Part shown: positions 7,311-16,095 of the stretch, piece by piece
Position numbering within the stretch: the stretch's first letter is position 1
Layout: each line of letters starts with the position of its first letter
Assembly: GCF_004403515.1 (NCBI RefSeq)
Contig: NZ_SOHH01000116.1
Span: 381 to 53,129, forward strand
From: Cryobacterium fucosi
Lineage (GTDB): Bacteria > Actinomycetota > Actinomycetes > Actinomycetales > Microbacteriaceae
Length of the DNA stretch: 52,749 nt
Reading direction: 5' to 3'
The notes under the pieces: generated by a model
The model's input: only the letters and a program-made list of their open reading frames with translations
Told to the model about the DNA's origin: nothing
Database searches by the model: none
Program-made: the position numbers and the translations under genes

Positions 7311-8606
7311 TTACTCCGGGGAGTGTGCGGCGGCCTCGGAGGTGACCGTGTCGACCACGGGTTCCCCACGATACAGGCACTCGAAGGTGTTCAGGGTGCG
7401 GTTGATATCGTGCGCCCCGATCAGCTTGAGCGACTCGCGCTTGAGCGCGATGAGTTCGTCGGGCGAGGCGGTGAGCACCTGGATGAGCCTGGCAGCCATG
7501 TCCTTGGCGCTGCCCGGCTCGAACAGATAACCGTTCTGTCCATCGTGCACCAGGTGCGGAAGGGCCATCGCGTTCGCGGCGACCACGGGAAGCCCGGAGG
7601 CCATGGCCTCCATCGTGGCGATGCTCTGCAGTTCCGCAATGGACGGCATCGCGAAGACCGTCGTCCGCGTGTACGCGGCGCGCAACTCCTCGTCGGTCAC
7701 ATACCCGGCGAAGGTCACCCGGTTACGGATGCCGAGGGTCTGGGCCAGGTGCTCGAGGTTGCGTTTCTGGTCGCCGCCGCCGACGATCTCGACCTTGACG
7801 TTCAGGTCGGGTGAGAGCAGCGTGACCGCATGCAGCAGCACATCGATCTGCTTCTCTCCGGTGACTCGTCCGACGAAGAGGATCCGGTTCTCGGTGCGCG
7901 GCTCGAAGCTCGGCGCATAGTTGTGTGCGTCGATTCCGCAGGAGATCGCGAGCACGCCCTCGAGCCCGGTGTAGCGCTCGAGGAATTCGGCGGCGCGCAC
8001 GGTAGGCGTGGTCACGGCCTCGGCTCGGCCGAACGTGCGACGCGCGGCTTTCCAGGCGCCCCGGATCATCCCCTCGTGCAGCCACTTGGGCAGGAGCGTG
8101 AACTCGAGCATGTTCTCCGGCATGAAGTGGTTCGTGCCGATGATGCGGATCCCGCGCTTGGCGGCTTCGATGGTGACACCGCGGCCCACATTGATGTGGG
8201 ATTGGAAGTGCACGACATCCGGCTTGAAGGTGTCGAGGATGCGGCGGCTCTCCGCGTGGATCAGCCACGGCAGGGCGAAGCGCAGCCAGTCATGCGGGTA
8301 CCAGCGCCAACTCTTCAGGCGGTGCACGACCATCGGCTGGCCTTCGTGGATCTCGGTCCAGGTGCCGTGCTTGCGGGACGGCGCGGGTGCCATGATCTGC
8401 ACCTCGTGCCCCCGGGAAACGAGGCCGGCGGCGAGCCGCTCGGCGAAGCGGGCCGCTCCGTTGACGTCAGGGGCAAAGGTGTCCGCGGCGATGAGAACCC
8501 GAATCGGCTTCTTCGTTGCCGGCTCAACGCGGGTGGCGTCGCTCGGCGAATCGGTCGAATCTGACAAGTGGAATTGTCCCAACGTAAGTGAGCCGGAGGT
8601 CGTCAT
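7311..8606 (-). CDS. GT4-family glycosyltransferase (mannosyltransferase-like)
   Basis: About 431 residues, a GT-B-fold retaining glycosyltransferase. The N-terminal domain has IRVLIAADTFAPDVNGAARF, with the glycine-rich acceptor/donor loop of the PimB/MgtA type. The C-terminal domain has ILFVGRVTGEKQIDVLL and the EX7E motif in PSIAELQSIATMEAMASGLP, which binds the nucleotide sugar. In actinobacteria such enzymes often use GDP-mannose to build phosphatidylinositol mannosides or related glycolipids at the inner face of the membrane. Whether this one does is inference. ATG at 8606 is taken as the start; a GTG at 8660 is in frame, but the sequence there (TAGAAT) looks more like a -10 box. It reads toward the tRNA. 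Confidence 0.85.
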   Translation of the reverse strand: MTTSGSLTLGQFHLSDSTDSPSDATRVEPATKKPIRVLIAADTFAPDVNGAARFAERLAAGLVSRGHEVQIMAPAPSRKHGTWTEIHEGQPMVVHRLKSWRWYPHDWLRFALPWLIHAESRRILDTFKPDVVHFQSHINVGRGVTIEAAKRGIRIIGTNHFMPENMLEFTLLPKWLHEGMIRGAWKAARRTFGRAEAVTTPTVRAAEFLERYTGLEGVLAISCGIDAHNYAPSFEPRTENRILFVGRVTGEKQIDVLLHAVTLLSPDLNVKVEIVGGGDQKRNLEHLAQTLGIRNRVTFAGYVTDEELRAAYTRTTVFAMPSIAELQSIATMEAMASGLPVVAANAMALPHLVHDGQNGYLFEPGSAKDMAARLIQVLTASPDELIALKRESLKLIGAHDINRTLNTFECLYRGEPVVDTVTSEAAAHSPE

Positions 8607-8766
8607 CCGGCGAGAATTCAAGGATTCGTCGGCGCGCACGCCGACGAGGTCATATAGCACCCTATTCTAAACCGCCGTGTCTACAGCCATTCCCGGCACC
8701 GGCGCGTCACCGAGCCGAGCGGAAGCAGTGCGGCAAACGGGCAGCAAAAGAGGGCATCGACGGACG

Positions 8767-9681
8767 CTATCCGGTGGCCTGCGGGTGGTGACGGGCAAGC
8801 AGGAACACGCCGTAGATCGCGAGTGCGCCGGCCACGATGAATGCCACGGCCGCCCAGGCCGGTGCCTGCGCCACTTCGCCGAGCACGACGATTCCGATGC
8901 CGACCGCGATCAGGGGGTCGATCACGGTCAGCCCTGCGATCACCAGGTCGGGAGGTCCGGACGCGTACGCGTTCTGCACGAAGTAGGCACCGAGGGCCGC
9001 GCCGAGCAGCAGGCCGGCGACGCAGGTCAGCGTCAGCCACTCGAAGTTGCCGTTCTGGGTGCGGTTGATGATCACCTTCGCGAGCGTCGCGACGAACCCG
9101 TAGAGAACGCCCGCTCCGATGATGTACAGGATCGCCTGGAACCGGGTGCGGAGGAACACGAACAGGCCGCCGAATACCAGCAGGACACCGCCAAGCATGA
9201 TCAGGATCGTGATGAGGTTCGTGTCCGTGACCGGTTTGTCGACGGCGGTGAACGCCGCGACGGTGACGAACAGTCCCACCCCGCCAACGCACATGCCGAT
9301 GGCGAGCTTGGATGCCCGGTTGACCTTCACGCCGGAGACGCGCGCGTTGAGAATCGACGTGATCACCAGGGCCACCGCACCGAGGGGCTGGACCACGATG
9401 ATCGGCGCGAAGTTGAGGCTGGACAGCTGAAAGAGGATGGCCAGGGCGAGCATCACCGTGCCGAATACCCAGGAGGGCCGGCCCAGCAGGAGGGTGAGCT
9501 GGCGCGGGTTGAGTCCGCCGGTGACCTCCACGGTCCTGGCCTCGACCTTGACCACGCCACGGTGCTGGAACTGGGCCCCGAGGGAGAGAAAGACCGCGCC
9601 GATCAGCGCGAGCGGGATTCCGATGGCCTGGCGGGGATCGATCGTGAGGTCCACAGCCAAGTCAGTCAGGTCGAGGGTCAC
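8767..9681 (-). CDS. DMT-superfamily (EamA/NIPA-like) membrane transporter
   Basis: A 304-residue integral membrane protein with about nine or ten hydrophobic segments and short polar loops. Segments such as IPLALIGAVFLSLGAQFQHRG and QPLGAVALVITSILNAR give the drug/metabolite transporter pattern, closest in style to actinobacterial NIPA-like DMT proteins. No substrate can be predicted. It is divergent from peptide deformylase across a 40-bp gap, so their promoters must be very close together. The start MTLDLTD at 9681 gives a sensible N-terminus. Confidence 0.8.
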   Translation of the reverse strand: MTLDLTDLAVDLTIDPRQAIGIPLALIGAVFLSLGAQFQHRGVVKVEARTVEVTGGLNPRQLTLLLGRPSWVFGTVMLALAILFQLSSLNFAPIIVVQPLGAVALVITSILNARVSGVKVNRASKLAIGMCVGGVGLFVTVAAFTAVDKPVTDTNLITILIMLGGVLLVFGGLFVFLRTRFQAILYIIGAGVLYGFVATLAKVIINRTQNGNFEWLTLTCVAGLLLGAALGAYFVQNAYASGPPDLVIAGLTVIDPLIAVGIGIVVLGEVAQAPAWAAVAFIVAGALAIYGVFLLARHHPQATG

Positions 9682-9721
9682 CCAATGACCCTATCGAGAA
9701 CCAGCCCGATATCCTTGCTGA

Positions 9722-10288
9722 ATGGCCGTGCGATCGATTGTTATTTCCGGAGATCCCGTTCTCCACTCCCCCGCAGCACCCGTCGAGGATTTCGGCGATG
9801 ATCTGAGTGTCCTGGTTCAGGACATGTACGAGACGATGGATGCCGCCCCCGGCGTGGGCCTCGCAGCGCCCCAGGTCGGCGTGCCGCTCCGGCTCTTCAC
9901 CTACAGCTTCGTCGACGATGAGGACCGGTCGTGGCGGGGTGTGGCGATCAACCCTGAACTGTGGGTCACCCCGGTGCCGGCCGGCGAGGCCGATGAGGAC
10001 GAGGACGTCGAGGGCTGCCTGTCCTACCCGGGCGAGCGGTTCCCGCTCCTGCGTTCCCCGTCGGCGATCCTGCGCGCTGTCGACCTGGACCAGAAGCCGT
10101 TTGAGATCCACGCGGAGGGCTGGCTGGCCCGGATCTTCCAGCACGAGTTCGACCACCTCGACGGCACGCTCTATGTCGACCGTCTCGAGCATTTCTACGC
10201 GAAGATCGCCACTAAGGTCACCCGCAAGCGCGGCTGGGGAATCCCCGGCCTCAGCTGGGTCCCGGGCGTTGACAACCTCGAGGATTGA
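9722..10288 (+). CDS. def: Peptide deformylase
   Basis: A 188-residue metalloenzyme that removes the formyl group from nascent N-formyl-Met proteins at the ribosome exit. The three family motifs are present: GVGLAAPQ at 44-51, EGCLSYPG with the metal ligand C99, and QHEFDH with H141 and H145 as ligands and the catalytic Glu between them. Motif 2 has Tyr where most enzymes have Val. It stands alone on the plus strand between two leftward genes. Confidence 0.95.
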   Translation: MAVRSIVISGDPVLHSPAAPVEDFGDDLSVLVQDMYETMDAAPGVGLAAPQVGVPLRLFTYSFVDDEDRSWRGVAINPELWVTPVPAGEADEDEDVEGCLSYPGERFPLLRSPSAILRAVDLDQKPFEIHAEGWLARIFQHEFDHLDGTLYVDRLEHFYAKIATKVTRKRGWGIPGLSWVPGVDNLED

Positions 10289-10317
10289 GCCGCGGGCAAG
10301 TCCGCGCGACGTTCCGC

Positions 10318-11181
10318 TCAGCGGGGCAGGTTCACGCCGTGAACGCCGTTGTGGAAGCGCAGGGACGGGAAGATCGCTGACACGGAGAACCCGACGCCCG
10401 GCACGGTGCCGGCGTTGAAGACCCCGCCGAACAACTCGGCCCGCTCCCGCATCTGGGTGATTCCGGCGCCGCTGATGCTCTCGCTGAGCGCCTTGAGGTC
10501 GTCGTCGATCGTGTAGCTGGTGCGGGCGGCGAACTCCCCCACGTCGGCGCTTGACCGCCGGGCGGCCGCGCGGATGCCATCGTCGTCGACCTGCAGCTGC
10601 AGGCCGTCCTGGGTCCAGGTGAACGCGATCTTCGCCTCGGTGCCCGGACCGCCGTGCTGAAGCGAATTGGCCAGCGCACTCTGGAGAATTCGGAAGATGG
10701 CCAGCTCAGCGCCGGGCTTGAGCGGGAAACGCTCGCCCGACTCGGTGAAACCCACGACGAGTCCGGCGTCGCGCATGACCCGGAAGAGGTCCCTGGCCGA
10801 TTGGAGGCCCGGCCGGGCAATGGCGACGGATTCGCCCTCGCGCACGATGGTGAGCACCCGGCGCATGTCCGCGAGGGTGCCACGCCCGTCCTCGGCGAGG
10901 GCAGTGGCGGCGCGAACCGCGCTGGACGGGTCTGTCTCGGCCGTGTACCGGGCCGCTTCCGCCCCGGTGACCAGCCGGGAGACGGCGAGCACGGCCACGT
11001 CCTGGAGTTCGCGGATGATGCCGAGCCGGCCCTGCTGCTCCGCGAGGCTCAGTTCGAGGTCGATCCGGTGCTGCTCGGCCGCGGACTGATTGACGGCGAC
11101 CCGCCGCGCTCGCAGCCACAGGACGAGCAGCACCGCGGAGAGGATTGCCAGCACGATGCTCGCGATCAACCAGAAATCCAT
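10318..11181 (-). CDS. Histidine-kinase-like membrane protein lacking the phospho-acceptor His
   Basis: 287 residues. One N-terminal membrane helix (residues ~4-24) is followed by a basic stop-transfer sequence, a coiled-coil linker, a HisKA_3-like helix pair and a HATPase_c-like domain. In the HisKA_3 motif the usual E-L-H-D is ELQD, so residue 60 is Gln instead of His. The N-box remains (N172, H176 in ALANSLQHGG), and a VDDDG segment and a late GITQMRERAELFGG box are present. ATP may be bound, but autophosphorylation at the usual site is impossible. No response-regulator gene lies nearby. ATG at 11181 is preferred for its AAAGGCGAAG ribosome site; the open frame extends to 11232. Confidence 0.8.
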   Translation of the reverse strand: MDFWLIASIVLAILSAVLLVLWLRARRVAVNQSAAEQHRIDLELSLAEQQGRLGIIRELQDVAVLAVSRLVTGAEAARYTAETDPSSAVRAATALAEDGRGTLADMRRVLTIVREGESVAIARPGLQSARDLFRVMRDAGLVVGFTESGERFPLKPGAELAIFRILQSALANSLQHGGPGTEAKIAFTWTQDGLQLQVDDDGIRAAARRSSADVGEFAARTSYTIDDDLKALSESISGAGITQMRERAELFGGVFNAGTVPGVGFSVSAIFPSLRFHNGVHGVNLPR

Positions 11182-11220
11182 GGACTTCGCCTTTCGTGCG
11201 GCGGCTTCGTGCTCGGGTGC

Positions 11221-11258
11221 AAAAAAGGCCACCCGGGGTGGAGCCCTGGGTGGCCTTT
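11221..11258 (-). terminator. Rho-independent terminator after tRNA-Asn
   Basis: A strong hairpin with arms AAAGGCCACCC / GGGTGGCCTTT is followed, reading leftward, by a run of six T. It begins two bases past the 3' end of tRNA-Asn and ends before the histidine-kinase-like gene, so it closes the tRNA transcript. Confidence 0.9.
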
Positions 11259-11260
11259 CG

Positions 11261-11333
11261 CTCCCCGACTTGGACTCGAACCAAGAACCTGCGCATTAAC
11301 AGTGCGCTGCTCTGCCAATTGAGCTATCGAGGA
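11261..11333 (-). tRNA. tRNA-Asn (GUU anticodon)
   Basis: A 73-nt cloverleaf read leftward: acceptor TCCTCGA with TCGGGGA, D-arm TAGCTCAATTGGCAGAGCA, anticodon loop CTGTTAA (GTT) and T-arm GGTTCGAGTCC. No CCA is encoded. It is followed directly by a rho-independent terminator. Confidence 0.97.
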
Positions 11334-11394
11334 ATGCTTGAACAACTCTGCCACTTTATCAAAAGTTGGCCCTTCGCCAAATCGCGACCGGGAA

Positions 11395-12477
11395 TCAGTA
11401 GCCGGCGAGGGGGTCCACGACCCCGACGAACCGCCCGTCGGTAAGGAACGCGCGCACATTCAGCCTGATCCGCTCCGCGAGGAGCGGCGCCGTCATCTCG
11501 GGCGTGTCGGCCGAATGCGGCGTGATCAGGCACCTGGGCTCGCTCCAGAGCGGATGCCCGTCCGGCAACGGCTCCGGATCGGTCACGTCCACGGCCGCGC
11601 CGGCGATGGTGCCCGCCGCCAGGGCGGCCACGAGCGCATCGGTGTCGACCAGCGGCCCCCTGGCAATGTTGACCAGGCTCGCCTCCGGCCGCATCAGGGC
11701 GAGCTCGGCCGCCCCGATCAGGTGCCGGGTGTCGGGAGTCAGGGCGGCTGCGACGATGACCAGGTCGGCCTGGGGCAGCACCTCGGCCAGGGCACCCGGA
11801 GGCACGGTGCGTTCCGCGCCGGGCACCGGCCGGCTGCTCCGGCGCACGATCGTGATGCGGGTGCCGAAGGGCTCCAACAACCGGATGAGCTCGCGGGCGA
11901 TCCCCCCGGCGCCGATGATGACCACCGTGCGGCCATAGAGGGAGCGGCCCTCCGGGACGGTGGACCAGCTCGATGCCCTGGCGCGGGCGGGCAGCACCCG
12001 CAGGAGCGCCAGAGCGAGGGCGAGCGCGTGTTCGGCCACGGGCTGCGCGTACGCGCCCTTCGCGCTGGTCCACAGCAGGTCTGGACGGGCCTGCTCCGCC
12101 AGGATCGCGCTGAACGCGTCGACGCCGGCCCAGGGCAGCTGCACCCACTGGATCTGCGGGTTGGCCGCCAGGGTGGACCCGAGCAGGTCGGCCTGGGCGT
12201 AGGACAGCCAGATCAGCCCCCTCGTCGCAGGCGACAGCTCCGCCACCTCCCCCCGCGCGGCCCGTACGGCCGCCGTGAAGACCTCCGCCGGGCGCGGAAG
12301 CACGGCGATCGGTCCGCGGGCCGGGCGCCTGCCCTCGGGAATCGGCTTCACCTCGTCGGCGAGCACGGCACGGTGCTGCGCGCCCGGTCCTGTCTCGTCC
12401 ACGGTCTGAGGCTCAGGACCGGTCGGCACGGGGATCGCCTTCTTCGCGGCCTTCTTCATGGTCCGGTTCGCGGTCAT
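11395..12477 (-). CDS. D-isomer-specific 2-hydroxyacid dehydrogenase
   Basis: 360 residues. The NAD-binding Rossmann motif is GRTVVIIGAGGIARELIRLL, and the catalytic elements of the family are seen as NIARGPLVDTDAL (Arg) and ITPHSAD (His); the Glu lies in the VTDPEPLPDGHPLW segment. Such enzymes interconvert 2-hydroxy and 2-keto acids. The first ~50 residues are low in complexity and lie within or near the overlap with the upstream ABC ATPase gene (12413-12477). The true start could therefore be downstream of 12477, for example at 12459. The functional substrate cannot be told. Confidence 0.85.
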   Translation of the reverse strand: MTANRTMKKAAKKAIPVPTGPEPQTVDETGPGAQHRAVLADEVKPIPEGRRPARGPIAVLPRPAEVFTAAVRAARGEVAELSPATRGLIWLSYAQADLLGSTLAANPQIQWVQLPWAGVDAFSAILAEQARPDLLWTSAKGAYAQPVAEHALALALALLRVLPARARASSWSTVPEGRSLYGRTVVIIGAGGIARELIRLLEPFGTRITIVRRSSRPVPGAERTVPPGALAEVLPQADLVIVAAALTPDTRHLIGAAELALMRPEASLVNIARGPLVDTDALVAALAAGTIAGAAVDVTDPEPLPDGHPLWSEPRCLITPHSADTPEMTAPLLAERIRLNVRAFLTDGRFVGVVDPLAGY

Positions 12478-13348
12478 GCTCGTCGCCCGGTTTGCCGTCG
12501 GGCTCGTCGCCGGCCTCGTCGTCGGCCTCCGGCCCGGTCAGGGCTGCGGCCAGTCCGGCCACGTACGGATGCCACGGGTCGTCGAACACCTCGTCGATGG
12601 TTCCGAGGCCGACGAGCACGCCCTGGTACAGCACGCCGATCCGGTTCGCCACCCGGCGCAGCACCTTGAGGTCCGAGCTGATCACCAGAGCAGAGAACGA
12701 CCGTTCCCGCTGCAGCTCGCCGATCAGGTCGATCACCGCGTCCCGCACCGTCACGTCGACCCCGGCAGTCGGCTCGTCCGCGATCAGCAGGGACGGGCCG
12801 AAGACGAGGGCACGGGCGAGGGCGACCCGCTGACGTTGCCCGTTGCTCAGCTCGTACGGGTAGCGGGGCAGCACGGCCAGCGGCAGCCGAACAGCGTCCA
12901 CCATGGTCGCGACCCGCGCGTCGAGGGCCCGGCGGTTGTAACGCCGGTCGCGTTCCAGCACCGGCTCCGCCACGATCTCCGCGACCGTCATCGTCGGCGG
13001 GAGGGTGTCGGCCGCGTTCTGTTCGAGCAGACCGACCGCGAAGGTGAGGCGGGCGAGCTTGCGGCGGCCGATCCGGCGCATCCGGAACCCCAGCACCGTC
13101 GCCTCTCCCCCGGTGATGATCGGCCGGGCGCTGCCGAGTCCCGGAGCGAACGCCGCACCGGACAGCACGCTGGCGAGGGTGCTCTTGCCCGAACCGCTCT
13201 CCCCGAGCAGTCCGAGCACTTCGCCCGGCCTGATCTGCAGGGTGAGCCCATGCACCGCGACATGGGCCGGGCTCACTCCGTGCGGCGGATACTCGATTGT
13301 GAGGTCACTGGTCGAGATCGGAAAAATCGGTTTGGCGCCGCGAGTCAT
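12413..13348 (-). CDS. ABC transporter ATP-binding protein with acidic C-terminal tail
   Basis: 311 residues of the oligopeptide-type ATPase group: Walker A GESGSGKST, signature LSNGQRQRVALARAL (Asn replaces the usual Gly), Walker B LLIADEPT. It is a third ATPase module beside the fused pair upstream. The last ~40 residues are a Gly/Pro/His-containing stretch rich in Asp and Glu (EADDEAGDEPDG and onward) with no family counterpart. The DNA for this tail overlaps the next gene by 65 bases. It is spaced five bases from the fused ATPase gene and so belongs to the same operon. Confidence 0.85.
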   Translation of the reverse strand: MTRGAKPIFPISTSDLTIEYPPHGVSPAHVAVHGLTLQIRPGEVLGLLGESGSGKSTLASVLSGAAFAPGLGSARPIITGGEATVLGFRMRRIGRRKLARLTFAVGLLEQNAADTLPPTMTVAEIVAEPVLERDRRYNRRALDARVATMVDAVRLPLAVLPRYPYELSNGQRQRVALARALVFGPSLLIADEPTAGVDVTVRDAVIDLIGELQRERSFSALVISSDLKVLRRVANRIGVLYQGVLVGLGTIDEVFDDPWHPYVAGLAAALTGPEADDEAGDEPDGKPGDEHDREPDHEEGREEGDPRADRS

Positions 13349-13353
13349 GCGTT

Positions 13354-15042
13354 CTATCCTGCCGCACGCAGCCGGCGAAGCTTCTCCCGTCGGTCGGCCT
13401 GCTCGGCCGGGTCGGGAACGGGAAGCGAGGCAAGCAGCCGCTGCGTGTATGGATCCTTCGGCGCGCCCAGCACCTCGGCGCCGGTGCCCTCTTCGACCAG
13501 TTTGCCCTTGTACAGCACCGCGATCCGGTCCGCGAGGATGTCGACGACGGCGAGGTCGTGGCTGATGAACAGCGCGGCGAAACCGAATTCCTCCTGCAGT
13601 TCGGCGAACAGCTCGAGTACCCTCGCCTGCACGGACACGTCGAGGGCCGAGGTGGGCTCATCGGCGATGAGCAGGCTCGGTTCGAGCGCCAGTGCCCTGG
13701 CCAGGCTGGCCCGCTGGCGCTGCCCGCCGCTCAGCTCGTGCGGGTAGCGGTCGCCGTAGGCCCGGGGCAGCTGAACGGCCTCGAGGAGCTCGTTGACGCG
13801 GGTGCGGGCCCCTGCCGGGTTCCCGGCCCGCCCGTGCACGACCAACGGCTCTGCGACGCATTCTGCGATCGTGAGCAGCGGGTTGAAACTCGACGCCGGG
13901 TCCTGGAACACGAAGCCGATGTCGCTGCGGAGCTTCTTGAACTCACGCTCCCTGAACCCGTGCATTTCGTGCCCGAGCACCGTGAGAGAGCCGCCGGTCA
14001 CCCGGGTCAGGCCGGCGATGGCCCGGCCCGTCGTCGTCTTGCCCGACCCGCTCTCGCCGACGAGGCCGAGCACCTCGCCGGGGCGGATGACGAAACTCAC
14101 CCCGTCCACGGCGGTGAAGCCGGTCCGGCCGAACCGGCCGGGGTATTCGATGGTGAGGTTGTCGGCCACGACGACCGGCGGGAGCTCCAGCCAGGCGGGC
14201 TCCCGTGCCTCCGCACGCACCGCGGCGTGCGCGATTCCCTGGCCCACGTGCGGCACTGCGGCGAGGAGGCGCTTGGTGTAGTCGTTCTGGGGCGAGGAGA
14301 AGAGGGTTTGCGCGTCGGCCTCCTCGACCACCTTGCCCTGGTACATCACGGCCACCCGGTCGGCGAGGTCGGCGACGACACCCATGTTGTGGGTGATCAG
14401 CACGATGGCAGTGCCGAACTCGTCACGGCAGCGCCGGAGCAGGTCGAGAATCTCGGCCTGCACGGTCACGTCCAGCGCCGTGGTCGGCTCGTCGGCGACG
14501 ATCAGGCCGGGGTCGAGCACAAGGGCCATGGCGATCACGACGCGCTGCTTCTGCCCCCCGGAGAACTGGTGCGGGAAGTAATTGACGCGCGTCTCCGGGT
14601 CGGGAATGCCCACCCTGCCCAGGATCTCGATGGCCTTGGCCTTCGCCTCCTTGCGGCTGAACTCGCCGTGCGCGCGGATTCCCTCCGCGATCTGCCAGCC
14701 GACCGTGTAGACCGGGTTGAGCGCGGTCGACGGTTCCTGGAAGACCATCGAGACGTCGGTGCCGCGCACCTGGCGCAGTTTGCGCTTGCCGATGGAGAGG
14801 ATGTCGTGCTCGCTCGAGCCGTCCTTGCTGCTGAGCAACACCACGCCCGAGGCGGTGGCGGTCTCCGGGAGCAGGCCGAGGATGGTCTTGGCCGTCACTG
14901 TCTTGCCACTCCCGCTCTCGCCGACGATGGCGAGAACCTCGCCGGGGGCGACCCGCAGGCTCACGCCGTCGACGGCCCGCACCGCCCCCGCATCCGTGGA
15001 GAAGGAGATGCCCAGGTCGGTGATGGTCAGGACATCGCTCAC
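13354..15042 (-). CDS. Fused double ATP-binding protein of peptide/oligopeptide ABC transporter (DppD-DppF type)
   Basis: 562 residues holding two complete ABC ATPase domains in tandem. The first has GESGSGKTVTAKTIL, FSGGQKQRVVIAMAL and LIVADEPTTALDV; the second has GESGSGKTTTGRAIAG, LSGGQRQRASLARAL and LLIADEPTSALDV. Both also carry the C-terminal oligopeptide-type extension (TKRLLAAVPHVG and TQRLLASLPVPDP). This matches fused Dpp/Opp ATPases of actinobacteria. The GTG at 15042 overlaps the stop of the upstream permease gene (GTGA), which sets the start; open sequence further upstream is only a shadow of that permease. It powers import through the two permeases. Confidence 0.93.
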   Translation of the reverse strand: MSDVLTITDLGISFSTDAGAVRAVDGVSLRVAPGEVLAIVGESGSGKTVTAKTILGLLPETATASGVVLLSSKDGSSEHDILSIGKRKLRQVRGTDVSMVFQEPSTALNPVYTVGWQIAEGIRAHGEFSRKEAKAKAIEILGRVGIPDPETRVNYFPHQFSGGQKQRVVIAMALVLDPGLIVADEPTTALDVTVQAEILDLLRRCRDEFGTAIVLITHNMGVVADLADRVAVMYQGKVVEEADAQTLFSSPQNDYTKRLLAAVPHVGQGIAHAAVRAEAREPAWLELPPVVVADNLTIEYPGRFGRTGFTAVDGVSFVIRPGEVLGLVGESGSGKTTTGRAIAGLTRVTGGSLTVLGHEMHGFREREFKKLRSDIGFVFQDPASSFNPLLTIAECVAEPLVVHGRAGNPAGARTRVNELLEAVQLPRAYGDRYPHELSGGQRQRASLARALALEPSLLIADEPTSALDVSVQARVLELFAELQEEFGFAALFISHDLAVVDILADRIAVLYKGKLVEEGTGAEVLGAPKDPYTQRLLASLPVPDPAEQADRREKLRRLRAAG

Positions 15043-16094
15043 TGGGGAACCTCGAATTCGTCCTTCACGGTGCCGCCGGGCACCACCGATGTTTCGGCAA
15101 CCAGCCCGGATGACTTCGCAACCGATCGGCGGCCCCGCAATCGGGGATCGGCGAGGTCGTTGAGGCTCTCGCCCACGAGAGTCATGCCAAGCACGGCGAG
15201 CACGATGGCGAGCCCGGGGAAGAGCGCGGTCCACCAGATGCCGCTCGAGACATCCGACACGGCCTTGTTGAGGTCGTAACCCCACTCGGCGGCGGCGGAC
15301 GGCTCGATGCCGAAGCCGAGGAATCCCAGGCCGGCGAGCGTCAGGATCGCCTCGGACGCGTTGAGCGTGAAGATGAGCGGGAGCGTGCGGGTGGCGTTGC
15401 GGAGCACGTGCCTGAACATGATCCGGGCGTTGCTCGCTCCGAGGACGCGTGCCGACTCGACGTAGGCCTCCGCCTTGATCCGCACCGTCTCCGCCCGGAT
15501 CACCCGGAAGTACTGCGGGATGAACACGGTGGTGATCGAGATGGCCGCGGCGAGGACGCCGCCGATCAGGTTCGACCGGCCGCCGGAGATCACGATCGAC
15601 ATCACGATGGCCAGCAGCAGCGATGGGAACGCGTAGACGGCGTCGAAGACGACGACGAACACGCGGTCGAGCCAGCCGCCGAAATAGCCGGAGACCAGGC
15701 CGAGCATGACCCCGGCGAAGATGGAGAGGATCACGGCGATGACGATGACGATCAGCGCGGTCTGGGCCCCCCAGATGACCCGGGAGAGCACGTCGTAGCC
15801 GCCGACGGTGGTGCCGAGCAGGTGCGAGCCGCCCGGCGGGTTCTGGGCGCCGAATGCGCCGTTCGCGTCACGGAGCTGGCTGTAGCCGAACGGCGCGATC
15901 AGGGGCGCGAGAATGGCGGTGAGGATGAAGATCCCGCTGATGACGAGGCCGACGACGAGCATCCCTCGTTGCAGCCCGACGCTCTGGCGCAGTTGGTGCA
16001 CCACGGGCAGGCGACTCAACCGGTTGCGCTTGTGCGGGCCGGTGGCGATGGACGTGGCGATCATTTCCGTGTCGGTCATCCCGCTACCAGCCAT
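15039..16094 (-). CDS. ABC transporter permease, DppC/OppC type
   Basis: 351 residues. One N-terminal membrane helix (LVVGLVISGIFILTAILAPL) is followed by a loop with LLGTTVGGYDVLSRVIWGAQ, as in DppC/OppC proteins, and five further helices. The EAA loop that contacts the ATPase reads ESARVLGASNARIMFRHVL. It pairs with the upstream DppB-type permease to form the membrane channel of a peptide-type importer. It starts one base after that gene ends. Confidence 0.93.
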   Translation of the reverse strand: MAGSGMTDTEMIATSIATGPHKRNRLSRLPVVHQLRQSVGLQRGMLVVGLVISGIFILTAILAPLIAPFGYSQLRDANGAFGAQNPPGGSHLLGTTVGGYDVLSRVIWGAQTALIVIVIAVILSIFAGVMLGLVSGYFGGWLDRVFVVVFDAVYAFPSLLLAIVMSIVISGGRSNLIGGVLAAAISITTVFIPQYFRVIRAETVRIKAEAYVESARVLGASNARIMFRHVLRNATRTLPLIFTLNASEAILTLAGLGFLGFGIEPSAAAEWGYDLNKAVSDVSSGIWWTALFPGLAIVLAVLGMTLVGESLNDLADPRLRGRRSVAKSSGLVAETSVVPGGTVKDEFEVPQ

Positions 16095-16095
16095 G

